DNA of 50,896 bases from an uncultured Bacteroidales bacterium (GCA_947305795.1 CAMZEK010000016.1:1-50896); one strand, 5' to 3'; positions 25,858 to 35,152 are shown, counted from the stretch's first letter. A program made the numbers and translations. The notes: generated by a model not told the origin, from the letters alone.

Positions 25858-27163
25858 GAAGTCTCAATTTTAGAATCTGTTCAAAGTTTTTGGGTAGGAA
25901 ATGCGCTGTGTTGAAGCGTTTGAGAATGGTATTGACAGCAGTAAAGTCATGGTTTTCAACAGCTTCAATGCAAGCTCGCACCTCCTCCACCGTCCCAACG
26001 CACTCGAACGGCTTGACGGGCGCCGTGCCGTTCAATTCCTCAAAAATCGGGCGCAAAGTATTGTCTTTCAGCAAATCTTTGCCAAAAAACGAAGTCAGCT
26101 TTTCGCGCGAAAGGAAGGGCGAAAGAATAATCCAAGTGAACAAGCATTTAGGGCAATGGCCGCACCAAGAATCGGTCTTGCTGCCCACGTTGCAACTGCG
26201 AAACACAGAATGATAGTCCTCACATTGGGCGAACAGTTTGGCAATCTGCAACTCGCTCAACGGTCGCAAGAAGCTGAAATACTGCACCATATCATTTAAA
26301 TTTCCAGCCATATAGTTTCTGAAATCGCGCTCAAACTCGATGGACTTGCTGTATTGGTGGTTGATGTTCGTCCCAGGCACTGTCGCTTCATTGGCGCTGT
26401 TCTCGTTCGAAAGGGCGATGTACTTCGAGCGGCTTCCGAACGCCACCAAAACGCTGATGAATGCTAACAATGCCGAAAATGGCGTGTGTCCGTTCAGATA
26501 GCCTTCCGCGTTGAGTTTCAGCATGGTAGGGTCAAGCGTACGATGGATAACGATGAAGTCATTTTCACCGTAGCTCGCCGTTTTGACACAATTCAATGTC
26601 GCGCCGCGCGGATTCACAATCAGCGGAATGACAGGCATTTCGCGTCTCAGGCACTCCATTGTGACCACGGAATCCTTGCCACCGCCAATGGGAACCAAAG
26701 TGCGCTCCGAAAGTGGCAAATCTACCTTCGAAAAATTCTGATTTTCAACGGTTTCAATCTGCATCAAGTCATCTTTCCAAACCGTGATGCCATTCAGATA
26801 AAGAAACTCACCCAAACCATTGTAATACAGCTTTTTCCAAAATGCAATCTGTGCTTCCGTCAACGAAAAAGGCTTCACCACCACCCGCTTCGGGCAGGCG
26901 ATTTTCCAATAACTCACCAACTCCGTCATGCCGATTTGGAAGGCCAAAGCCTCCAACTGCTCAACGGGAACGCCGTCCCAATCGAAAAAAGGTCGCGCCG
27001 GGATTTCGAGCGTCGGGTGGAAATGGTAGCGGTCATCGAGGTTGAAGTCGAAAGCCATGAACAACTTGCCTTCACTCCGCGTCACCGTCTGCCTCTCGAA
27101 GGTAAAAGTGACAAATTCTTTGCGCAAGGCATCAAATTTGGATTGATTGTCGGTACGTTTCAA
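25850..27163 (-). CDS. murL: Probable UDP-MurNAc-L-Ala-L-Glu epimerase (MurL)
   Basis: A 437-residue protein that fits MurL, the ATP-dependent epimerase that turns the L-Glu of UDP-MurNAc-L-Ala-L-Glu into D-Glu. It has a PP-loop ATPase motif IGGGKDSVV (159-167), the LSNENSANEATVPG segment (251-264) and a cysteine cluster CGHCPKC (334-340), features I associate with MurL. The start must be TTG at 27163, because a stop lies five codons upstream and the next ATG is residue 36. It is followed directly by the MurD2-like gene with an 8-bp overlap. A generic PP-loop enzyme is the alternative, but the pairing makes MurL much more likely. Confidence 0.82.
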   Translation of the reverse strand: MKRTDNQSKFDALRKEFVTFTFERQTVTRSEGKLFMAFDFNLDDRYHFHPTLEIPARPFFDWDGVPVEQLEALAFQIGMTELVSYWKIACPKRVVVKPFSLTEAQIAFWKKLYYNGLGEFLYLNGITVWKDDLMQIETVENQNFSKVDLPLSERTLVPIGGGKDSVVTMECLRREMPVIPLIVNPRGATLNCVKTASYGENDFIVIHRTLDPTMLKLNAEGYLNGHTPFSALLAFISVLVAFGSRSKYIALSNENSANEATVPGTNINHQYSKSIEFERDFRNYMAGNLNDMVQYFSFLRPLSELQIAKLFAQCEDYHSVFRSCNVGSKTDSWCGHCPKCLFTWIILSPFLSREKLTSFFGKDLLKDNTLRPIFEELNGTAPVKPFECVGTVEEVRACIEAVENHDFTAVNTILKRFNTAHFLPKNFEQILKLRLHV

Positions 27164-27183
27164 AATCGGTTCGTTTTATCGCA

Positions 27184-27231
27184 CAAAATTACAAATTATG
27201 GCGCGAATATCGGCCAAAAAGTCTAATTTTG
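27184..27231. promoter_or_regulatory. Divergent promoters of murL and yqgE
   Basis: Minus strand: TAATTTTG (27184-27191), 20 bp before the TTG start of murL. Plus strand: TAATTTTG (27224-27231), ending only 4 bp before the yqgE ATG at 27236. The latter would give a leaderless or nearly leaderless message. Confidence 0.55.
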
Positions 27232-27235
27232 CGCT

Positions 27236-27826
27236 ATGGATTTGGAAGAACGATTCAAAATACGCAGCAATTCATTGGATCCGAAACAAGGTAACATCTT
27301 GATTTCCGAGCCTTTAATGAACGATTTCCACTTCGGTCGCTCGGTGATTCTGCTCATCGACCACGAAGAGGCCGAGGGGACGTTTGGCATCATCATCAAC
27401 AAGAAGCTGAACGTAAGCGTCAGCCAAATCGTTGACGAATTCCCTGATTTTGAGGCGGCTGCGTATCTTGGTGGTCCAGTTGCCGACAACCAGCTTTTCT
27501 TTCTCCACACCTTGGGCGAAGTCATCCCCGACTCCTTGCCCATCCTCGACGGCCTCTATTGGGGTGGTGAGGCTGACACCCTCAAGACACTGATTGCCAC
27601 TGGAATAGCCAACGAAGACAACACTCGCTTCTATTTAGGCTATGCTGGCTGGGATTCGGGGCAGCTGGTAAGCGAATTGGTGCGCAATTCATGGCTCATC
27701 GGCAACATCACAGCGGAACAGCTTTTCAACATCCCCGAAGAAGCCATGTGGCAAACCTTTGTCAGTCAAGCAGGTAGCCCCTACGAGATGTGGAAGCGGT
27801 TCCCGAAGAATCCTGAGGACAATTAA
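27236..27826 (+). CDS. yqgE: YqgE/AlgH family protein (DUF179)
   Basis: A 196-residue cytosolic protein of the YqgE/AlgH family, whose molecular role is unknown. Family signatures: GNILISEPLMNDFHFGRSVILLIDHEEAEGTFGIIIN, YLGGPVADNQLFFLHT, GIYWGG-like DGLYWGGEADTLKTLI, and RFYLGYAGWDSGQLVSELVRNSWL. The promoter box is so close to the ATG that the transcript may be leaderless. It is followed at once by two palindromic repeats, which may stop transcription. Confidence 0.92.
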   Translation: MDLEERFKIRSNSLDPKQGNILISEPLMNDFHFGRSVILLIDHEEAEGTFGIIINKKLNVSVSQIVDEFPDFEAAAYLGGPVADNQLFFLHTLGEVIPDSLPILDGLYWGGEADTLKTLIATGIANEDNTRFYLGYAGWDSGQLVSELVRNSWLIGNITAEQLFNIPEEAMWQTFVSQAGSPYEMWKRFPKNPEDN

Positions 27827-27830
27827 AACT

Positions 27831-27858
27831 GTAGAGACGCGGCGTACCGCGTCTCTAC
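27831..27858. repeat. 28-bp palindrome, copy 1
   Basis: A perfect 12-bp stem (GTAGAGACGCGG and its complement) around CGTA, placed 5 bp after the yqgE stop. It belongs to the same family as the copies at 27882, 28015, 35572 and 35705. Confidence 0.85.
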
Positions 27859-27881
27859 TATCACAAATCATCTGACAATCA

Positions 27882-27909
27882 GTGGAGACGTAGCGTGCTA
27901 CGTCTCTAC
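27882..27909. repeat. 28-bp palindrome, copy 2
   Basis: The arms GTGGAGACGTAGC and GCTACGTCTCTAC around GT, with one mismatch. It lies 11 bp past the stop of the 2,186-residue gene and could serve as its terminator. Confidence 0.8.
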
Positions 27910-27919
27910 AATTGTTTCA

Positions 27920-30900
27920 TCATTTCACCACTAGTTTCCTATAGCATGTGCCCTTGCCTTCCACGGTGATATGCAACGTGTAGACACCAGCAACGTCAGG
28001 TGCGGTAATCGTCTGTAAAGACGCACCATGGCACGCCTCTACCACGCCGAGGGCGTTGATGATTTCCACACGCATCTCGCCAAGGTCTTCGGTAGGCATG
28101 ACGATGTTCAAAACCTCGCCACGTGCCACGGGATTCGGGAACACGTTCAGCCTGTTGGCCCATTCGTCCACGCCCGTAATGCCACGGAAATGGAGAACGT
28201 AAGGCTCTCTCAAGTCGCCAACGATGGCGTTGTTGCTGAAGTTCAGGGTCTCTTGGGCACCATAGATCTCTTCGTCCGTTTGCGTGTCATAGAGACTGAA
28301 GCTGAGCGCGGTGACTTCTTCACCGGTAATGGTCAGGAAGGCCATGTGGCGGTTCAGTGGCTCGACGTACATCAGGCGCACGCTGCCACGGCACTCGCCG
28401 TCGGCGAAGGCGGCCAGCTCGTAGTTGTCGCTTTGGAGTTCGTCGTCGTCAAGCTCTATTATGGCCGTCACCGTCATGTTGTCGGGATAGGCGTGCATGT
28501 CGGGCACCCAATGGTTGTTCTCCGAGGTGATGTTCTCGACAAGGGTCTCTCCCTTTGAGTTTGTGGGATAGACGAGCGTGAAGCTACCACTGCCGTTCGA
28601 CTTGTATAGTATTCCCATACCTGGTTCGATGGTCGACAGGGTGCCCATCCAACCCATGCCATCATAGTAGTTGGCATAGCCGTTCTGGGCCTTCACCTGG
28701 TCGCCGCTGGCAGGCGTGACGTTTGAGAACGCCGTGGCAACGCTCATGGACGAGTTGACGGGATAGCCAATCCAGTTCCAACCCGGGGTGATGGTGATGG
28801 GGTGTGTCGAAGCAATGGTCTCTAGGCCAGTCATCTCCACTGTACATGGGGCTGAGGTCTTGATCTTGTAGGTCGATTCGTTGTTGATGCTGGCGAGCAT
28901 TCCCATCCAGCCCATGCCCTCGTAATAGTTCACATACTGCTGCTGCGACTTGATCTGGATGCCGTTCGAACCAAGGCCGTCCTCCAGCATCTGCAGGCCG
29001 TCCATGCCTCCCTGTTCGATGTACGTGTTCCACCAGTTCCAGCCGGAGGTGAAGGAGCCGGTCTGGACAACGCCATCGCCCGATAGGAAGCGCGCCACGC
29101 AGTCGGTGTCGCCCGTCACCGTTAAGGTGCATGTCGGGCTTGTGGAAAGCAGCGCGCCGTTGGCGGTCCAGTTGACGAAGGTGTAGCCTTCGCTAGCTGT
29201 AGCAGTCAAAGTCACTTGCGTGCCATAATCGTATGTACCGCTACCTGTGACAGTGCCGCCATCTGAAGGATTGGCAGTGACAGTAACCGTGCAGATGTTC
29301 TGATGGAAATTGGCTACATAGCTACCTGCATCTATCACAGTGAAACTGTAAGTTGGAGTTGTAGAAACCATCTGGCCGTTTCTAGTCCAGTTAGTGAAGG
29401 TAAAATTCTCGTTTGGAATGGCAGTCAGTGTACAGACACTACCTTCAATGTAAGTACCAGCGCCCTCCACCATGCCGCCTTCCTCAGGATTAGCAACCGC
29501 TTCGATGTCATAGGTGGTTTCTTCATAACCGTAAAGCTGTTGCACTTCTTGAGGCGTAAAGACACGGCTGTAGATTCTCACTTCGTCAATGATTCCCAGC
29601 AGCGTATAAGCCCAATTAGAAGGCACACCCTCATAATAGTGTACGCCAAGAGTCAACGGTTGTGTGTTATTGTAGGAAAAGGGATGCGATAGCGTATTTT
29701 CTGCAAGCAGCACACCATCAAGGTAGTAACGAGCTTGGTCGCCCTCCACCGTACCAGTAATCATGTGCCATTGTCCGATTGCGGGATTCTCTTCGACAGA
29801 CGCATCATTAGTTCCGCCATATTGAGTCGTTGCCCCCACACCTCTAACATTCAGGCGATAAGATCCGTTATTGATGTCCCTACCCTTGTTGATTAATGTA
29901 CCGCTACCATAGTCCTCAGCATCAGTATAGACCCACGCACTTAGGGTAAAGCTGTTGAGGTGAAGGATTTCTGCATCGGGAACGGAGATGTAGTTGAACG
30001 GTACACCCGGAAAGCGATAGGCACCGTGGGGGTTGCCATGTCGGTCGGTGACTGGCACAACATTACCAATAATGGTACCGTGGTTATCGTTGCCACTATA
30101 GTCGTTGACATCACCATCAAAGGGATAGTAGGCCACAAGGTCTTCTGTGGGTATGAAAGGGCCTTCCTCCACAAAATTCGCCACCAAGTCTCTATTGCCC
30201 GTCACGGTGAAGTTGTAAATAGCCTCAGCACAAACCTCCTCGCCGTTTTCAGTCCAGTTTTGGAAACTATAACCTTCGTTAGCCATAGCAGTCAGAGTAG
30301 CTGCTTCACCATAGCCGTATGTACCTGAACCTGTCACCGTGCCGCCGCCATCCGGGTTGGCCGTAGCTGTGATGTCATAGCTATTCAACTCGAAGTTAGC
30401 CACATAGTCGGCAGCCTCAGTGACAGTAAAGGTATAGCTCGCGCTGGTCGAGACTTGTTGGCCGTCTTTCGTCCAGTTGACGAAAGCGAAATGCTCATTA
30501 GGAGCGGCTGTAAGCGTACACGTCGCACCATTATCATAAGCCCCTGCCCCACTTACCGTTCCGCCTTCTTCGGGATTGGACGTGGCCGTAATCATCATCA
30601 TCGGCATAATGCTCCGTATGGCCCTAACTCGAAGGTCGGTCGTCTTGTTGGTTTTAGTAAACTCGAATGAAGGTGACCAAGCCTGATTCGACGAGTTCTC
30701 GGAACTGGTCCAATACAAGTTCTCCGTCATAAGGGAGCCTCCTGCGCAAACAATGGCTTCTTCAATCAAGGGCAAGGCTGCATATAGCTTGCGCATCTGT
30801 CCAGCCGAAGGCAAAAACCAACTACCAGAATAATCAACTTTCCCTGCAGCATAATCAGGATTGTTAGACTGCCAATTACGGATAATCCATGTGTTTTCAT

Positions 30901-33900
30901 AGCCACTCATGTCTTCCAACATGTTCTGTGTTTGGCCTGGATTCCAGTTTTCCAAAGGAACAATATCCTCATTGATACCCCAAGGGCACCCTTCAGAAGC
31001 ATCGTCAAGCGCAACCATAAGGCCACCGATGCCCGAAGGATCGGAATAGAATACCACGCCACGGCTGCCATCAGCATTGGTGATGATGCTACCGACACTA
31101 TTAGGCGACACGAAATTTGCCACCAAAGAGCGGCTTCGCGTGAACGGGAACTGGTACACCGCATCATAAGAAATCGTTGCGCCGTCTTCTGTCCAATGGT
31201 CAAATTGGTAGCCCTCACTGGGTGTAGCTGTAACAGTCACGATTTGGTTTTGTGCAAACACACCTGGCTCTGACACCGAAACCGTCCCATAGCTGTCATC
31301 GTTAGCAGCCACAAGAACCACATGGTCGTTCTCAATAACATAGTTTCGGATAGCCCTAACTCTACAATTCGAAGTCTTCGAGGTGTAGGCAATCTCGAAA
31401 CCTAGCGTGGAAGCCGATGAAGCCGAATATTCCGTACTGCTCCAATAGGCACCATCTGCCAAGCTATTGCCGCCTGCTTTGATGAAAGCTTCCTCAAGCA
31501 AAGGCAGCTCGGCATAGAGCTTGCGCAGCTGTCCCGAAGAAGGCAAATACCATCCGTTATCGAAGTCCACGATGCTTGCCGCATAATCATTGTCAGTGCC
31601 TAACGTCATTCTAATAAGTTGGGTGTTATGATAACCAGACTGGTCTTTCAATATGGATTGGTTGTTCAGGGCGCGGTCTTTCAAAATAACCACATCATTC
31701 TCAGGTCCCCATTGACAACCTTCCGAAGCGTCTTCGAGCGCCACCATCAAGCCCTTGGTGCCGTCTTCATTGACATGAAAAAGTATGCCTTGGCTGCCAT
31801 CGGGGTTGGTGACAAGAGTACCCACACCACCACGGACGGCAAAATTGGCCACCAACTCGCGGTTAGCGTTAACCGTGAAGGTATAATGAGCATCCTGCGA
31901 CACCAAATGTCCTTTCTCCGTCCAGCCCCGGAACAAGTTGTCGCCCGAAGGCACTGCCATCACGGTGACTTGGGAACCGACAGGATAGAAATCCGTGCCT
32001 GCCACAGCACCCAACTCTGCGTTGTTGGTGCGAAGTTGTACATGCAGAGTGTTGTTGATGGAGAAATCGCGCACAGCCCGCACTTTGTAATTGGATGTTT
32101 TGGACTGGCTGCTCATCTCAAAAACGGAAGTCCAGGCGTTGGATTCCGAATTTTCTGTGCTGCTCCAATAACCATTGTCGGAAAGAGTGGTACCTCCCGC
32201 ATTTGTGATGGTGCTCTCAATGAAAGGCAGTGCCGAGAATATTTTGCGTAATTGTCCCGCCGAGGGCATATACCATCCATGCTCAAAGTCCACCTTGCCT
32301 GGGGCGTAGTCTGGATTGACCGATTGGTTTTCACGGAGCATCGCAGTATTGGCATAACCGTCCAAATCCGACAACAGGCACTCGTTTCGCGTGTAAGTGT
32401 AGTTTCTCATAAAAGTGACGTCAGCATCGTTTCCCCAAGGGCAATCTGTGGAAACATCTTCCAAGGCCACCATGCAGCCACCTGTATAGGTTGGGTTGAT
32501 GTAGAACACCACGCCCTTCGAGCCATCGGGGTTAGTAATAAGTGTGCCCAAAGAAAATGTAGGCTGCATGAAATTGGCCACCAAATGGCGGTTGGAAAGG
32601 GCTGTGAACGAATAGATGGGCTGGGTGGAGACCACATGACCATCCTCTGTCCAGCAACTGAACACATAACCTGAGTTGGCCGTAGCTGTGAGGGTCACCG
32701 TGCTTCCAGCTGTATAAGTACCTTGATTTCCCGAAACGGTGCCACCATTGGCTGGTGAGCAAGAAGTAGTGACCGTATAGTTTCCAAGGACAAACTTGGC
32801 GTACAGATGTCTGTCACGCGTGACGGTAAATGTGTATTCAGGCTGTCGGGAATACAACATTGTTCCCAACGCATTGCCGTACCAACCCATGAAAGTGAAG
32901 CCTGGGTTGGGTGTAGCCGTGACGGTACATGATTCTCCCAAAGGATAATGACCGTCACCCGTAGTTGTGCCTCCTTCTGTGGGAAATGCCGTAGTTGTGA
33001 TAATGAAAGGTTTGATATAAGTCACACTACCAGAAGGGAGCGAAGCCCTATGGTTTTCTCCAATCGTAATTATCTGATATGTGTTACTACTACCACTAAC
33101 TATGTCTCCATCTATATAACTCGTTGAAGATGTTTCAGCCAAGAATTCTCCATTTCGTAAAATGACGTATGATGCAGCATGAAGCGTTGCAGACCATACC
33201 AGTTGCAACTCGTTAAAATTTGCCGTGTTGTTAACAGTAAAACTGGTAGGTGGACTCAGTGTCCTGTCATTGGGCATCAGATAGAATATTGCCGCATTGT
33301 TTTCATTAAAATCATAAGTAGTGCCTCCTCCAATACCTGTAGTAGGAGGATTTAGTTCTCCGATGGCATAATAACCATCACTTTGACCACTCCATCCCCA
33401 ATTCACCATAAACATATCATTGTCATCATAACCATAAAACACGAAAGCATGTCCACCTCCTGCTGACGATCCTCTGTATAGGACTGGTCTATGTGAATCA
33501 ATCTCTGATTTTAACATGTTTATCCATTCATCATCTGAATAATCAGATCGATGGGAATAAAAAGCGCATGAACTATAATCAAAATACTTACTAATGGTGT
33601 CAACCAAATATGGAGCAGATGAACCTCCATCGGTATTATTGGAGAGGCCATAATTCATGTGCATCGCCACCCCACAATGCAACATCAAAGTGGCAACTGC
33701 ATCAATTTCTGCTTGGGAACTTGAACAAGTCAATTGGTCTGGCATGTTTTGCCAATCGTATGTCGTGGCGGAAAAATCAACAGAAATCGGGTAACACTCA
33801 GGATGCATCACGGTTTCAAAAAAAATATCTGCCGCATTCAACGTTTTATTCCCTATTCCTTGAATTGGATAGTCCCAATACTTCAATGCTTGTGCAATAG

Positions 33901-34480
33901 CTGTAGCTGTGCATCCTGTAACGCAACGATGGCCTGAATTAGTTACAGGACATGCATTATTATATAGCATACACGTTAATCCGCCTTGATCCCATTTTGT
34001 GGTCAAATCCAAAACCTCATTTCTATTCCCTTTGGATAGCATCCTCTCTCCTGCTTTCAAATTCCTCCATGCTATGGCTATCTCGCTGGTAGAAGGAGCC
34101 GAATTCTCCCTCACATCTTGAATCTGCGCGTCATAACTTTCCAACCACCATTTCAGATTCTCTGGCATGTCCTCTGTGACAAATTGGCTCGCTTTTGAAT
34201 AGCCCAAGATAGGTGTCACCCGCTCGTCAGCAGCCACTAACACAAAGCCCGAATCGGCACTGAAGATGTAAAAGTTTTGGAACGGTGTTTCGGCGGTGAT
34301 GTCCTCAAGATATATTGGTTGACTCTGGCCATCTCTCACGTTGTAGTTGAAAAACGTCTCGGCCACGCTTCGAGCCGTTTCTTGGCTCACCCGTTGGGCG
34401 AAAACGCCATTTCCCAAAACCAACAGCAGCCCCAACACCAGCCCAACAAGAACACTCCTATTTCTCGTTATCTCACTCAT
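27920..34480 (-). CDS. Giant T9SS-secreted mosaic: C10 cysteine protease, InlB-type repeats, Lcl and LamG domains
   Basis: A 2,186-residue cell-surface or secreted protein. Order: signal peptide (1-29); C10 propeptide (30-145); streptopain-like protease with Cys 190 (TGCTATAIAQALKYW), His 344 (GGGHAFVFYGY) and NWGWSG (360-365); a fibronectin-III-like stretch (410-490); eight InlB B-type repeats of about 70 residues ending in VANF; three Lcl/DUF1566-like domains (about 645-806, 885-1047, 1128-1290) between them; a LamG/concanavalin-like domain (1447-1650); two tandem GWNW units (1811-1972); and a T9SS type A sorting domain (FPNP...VYTLHITVEGKGTCYRKLVVK). Its catalytic residues look intact. The 212-residue Lcl protein lies 33 bp upstream, so they may share a transcript. 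Codons near 28015-28042 are a palindromic repeat. Confidence 0.9.
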   Translation of the reverse strand: MSEITRNRSVLVGLVLGLLLVLGNGVFAQRVSQETARSVAETFFNYNVRDGQSQPIYLEDITAETPFQNFYIFSADSGFVLVAADERVTPILGYSKASQFVTEDMPENLKWWLESYDAQIQDVRENSAPSTSEIAIAWRNLKAGERMLSKGNRNEVLDLTTKWDQGGLTCMLYNNACPVTNSGHRCVTGCTATAIAQALKYWDYPIQGIGNKTLNAADIFFETVMHPECYPISVDFSATTYDWQNMPDQLTCSSSQAEIDAVATLMLHCGVAMHMNYGLSNNTDGGSSAPYLVDTISKYFDYSSCAFYSHRSDYSDDEWINMLKSEIDSHRPVLYRGSSAGGGHAFVFYGYDDNDMFMVNWGWSGQSDGYYAIGELNPPTTGIGGGTTYDFNENNAAIFYLMPNDRTLSPPTSFTVNNTANFNELQLVWSATLHAASYVILRNGEFLAETSSTSYIDGDIVSGSSNTYQIITIGENHRASLPSGSVTYIKPFIITTTAFPTEGGTTTGDGHYPLGESCTVTATPNPGFTFMGWYGNALGTMLYSRQPEYTFTVTRDRHLYAKFVLGNYTVTTSCSPANGGTVSGNQGTYTAGSTVTLTATANSGYVFSCWTEDGHVVSTQPIYSFTALSNRHLVANFMQPTFSLGTLITNPDGSKGVVFYINPTYTGGCMVALEDVSTDCPWGNDADVTFMRNYTYTRNECLLSDLDGYANTAMLRENQSVNPDYAPGKVDFEHGWYMPSAGQLRKIFSALPFIESTITNAGGTTLSDNGYWSSTENSESNAWTSVFEMSSQSKTSNYKVRAVRDFSINNTLHVQLRTNNAELGAVAGTDFYPVGSQVTVMAVPSGDNLFRGWTEKGHLVSQDAHYTFTVNANRELVANFAVRGGVGTLVTNPDGSQGILFHVNEDGTKGLMVALEDASEGCQWGPENDVVILKDRALNNQSILKDQSGYHNTQLIRMTLGTDNDYAASIVDFDNGWYLPSSGQLRKLYAELPLLEEAFIKAGGNSLADGAYWSSTEYSASSASTLGFEIAYTSKTSNCRVRAIRNYVIENDHVVLVAANDDSYGTVSVSEPGVFAQNQIVTVTATPSEGYQFDHWTEDGATISYDAVYQFPFTRSRSLVANFVSPNSVGSIITNADGSRGVVFYSDPSGIGGLMVALDDASEGCPWGINEDIVPLENWNPGQTQNMLEDMSGYENTWIIRNWQSNNPDYAAGKVDYSGSWFLPSAGQMRKLYAALPLIEEAIVCAGGSLMTENLYWTSSENSSNQAWSPSFEFTKTNKTTDLRVRAIRSIMPMMMITATSNPEEGGTVSGAGAYDNGATCTLTAAPNEHFAFVNWTKDGQQVSTSASYTFTVTEAADYVANFELNSYDITATANPDGGGTVTGSGTYGYGEAATLTAMANEGYSFQNWTENGEEVCAEAIYNFTVTGNRDLVANFVEEGPFIPTEDLVAYYPFDGDVNDYSGNDNHGTIIGNVVPVTDRHGNPHGAYRFPGVPFNYISVPDAEILHLNSFTLSAWVYTDAEDYGSGTLINKGRDINNGSYRLNVRGVGATTQYGGTNDASVEENPAIGQWHMITGTVEGDQARYYLDGVLLAENTLSHPFSYNNTQPLTLGVHYYEGVPSNWAYTLLGIIDEVRIYSRVFTPQEVQQLYGYEETTYDIEAVANPEEGGMVEGAGTYIEGSVCTLTAIPNENFTFTNWTRNGQMVSTTPTYSFTVIDAGSYVANFHQNICTVTVTANPSDGGTVTGSGTYDYGTQVTLTATASEGYTFVNWTANGALLSTSPTCTLTVTGDTDCVARFLSGDGVVQTGSFTSGWNWWNTYIEQGGMDGLQMLEDGLGSNGIQIKSQQQYVNYYEGMGWMGMLASINNESTYKIKTSAPCTVEMTGLETIASTHPITITPGWNWIGYPVNSSMSVATAFSNVTPASGDQVKAQNGYANYYDGMGWMGTLSTIEPGMGILYKSNGSGSFTLVYPTNSKGETLVENITSENNHWVPDMHAYPDNMTVTAIIELDDDELQSDNYELAAFADGECRGSVRLMYVEPLNRHMAFLTITGEEVTALSFSLYDTQTDEEIYGAQETLNFSNNAIVGDLREPYVLHFRGITGVDEWANRLNVFPNPVARGEVLNIVMPTEDLGEMRVEIINALGVVEACHGASLQTITAPDVAGVYTLHITVEGKGTCYRKLVVK
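28015..28042. repeat. 28-bp palindrome, copy 3, inside the coding sequence
   Basis: GTAAAGACGCACC (28015-28027) and the decayed right arm ACGCCTCTAC surround the centre CCATGG. It is read in frame as part of the sorting domain (VEACHGASL). Confidence 0.75.
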
Positions 34481-34513
34481 AATGAATTTATTTATAGTTA
34501 CGAGCTGCTTTTA

Positions 34514-35152
34514 TTAGAAATTGCGGACACCGCGAACACGCCAGCCCTCTGGTTTGGCACCATAACCTCCATTGCTCGCAAAATTGTTACCATACAAAGC
34601 ACCCGAGGACTGCAAGCGCCATGCACTATGGGACGTTCGCTCAGTGGAAGACCAATATTCCCAGGCACTCGACATATCAAACACCATACCACCTACAATA
34701 GTAAGACTCGCATTTACCTCCACAAGATTACCATAGAGGTAATTGAGTTGCCCAAGAGCAGGCAAATACCATCCATTAGCCACATCCATAGCTGCAAAAG
34801 CTGAAAAGCCTGTACCATAACTGAGTATTTCCTGAGTGTTAAACAAGCCATCCAGATCATAAATGGCTGCTCGTGAGGAAGAATAATTAGGCAATGGCGT
34901 GTCAACATTTGGTCCCCAACCAAAGTTTCCTGCATCCTCCAAAGCCACGGCCCAGCCATGTTGCCCAGTGGCATCCACATAGAAAATCACGCCCATGGCT
35001 TCAAGGCCGGAGGCTTCATACTCGGCGGGGCTTACATAGACACCTGTGGTGCAAAGAATGTCGCCCACATGGGCCACTTGAGATTTCGCGTATGGCACTG
35101 CAACCGTCATCAGGAGTGCCAAGGTCAATTGTTTCAGTAATTTGTGTTGCAT
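34514..35152 (-). CDS. Secreted single Lcl/DUF1566-like domain protein
   Basis: A 212-residue exported protein (signal peptide MQHKLLKQLTLALLMTVAVPYAKS). The mature part is one Lcl-type domain related to the three in the neighbouring giant protein: GVIFYVDATGQHGWAVALED, NGWYLPALGQLNYLYG, YWSSTERTSHSAWRL, and WRVRGVRNF at the end. The function of such domains in Bacteroidota is unclear; they are often found in surface adhesion proteins. There is no sorting domain. It has its own promoter (35194-35201) and lies just upstream of the 2,186-residue gene, so joint expression is likely. Confidence 0.82.
   Translation of the reverse strand: MQHKLLKQLTLALLMTVAVPYAKSQVAHVGDILCTTGVYVSPAEYEASGLEAMGVIFYVDATGQHGWAVALEDAGNFGWGPNVDTPLPNYSSSRAAIYDLDGLFNTQEILSYGTGFSAFAAMDVANGWYLPALGQLNYLYGNLVEVNASLTIVGGMVFDMSSAWEYWSSTERTSHSAWRLQSSGALYGNNFASNGGYGAKPEGWRVRGVRNF

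Larger units (their letters stand above)
27872..28760 (-). repeat. Segmental duplication A (surface-protein 3' module), copy 1
   Basis: This stretch, from CTGACAATCAGT through the C-terminal module of the 2,186-residue protein, is nearly the same by eye as 35562-36450 at the end of the 1,379-residue protein. Weaker similarity continues to about 29060/36750. It includes one intergenic and one coding palindrome. Confidence 0.8.
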
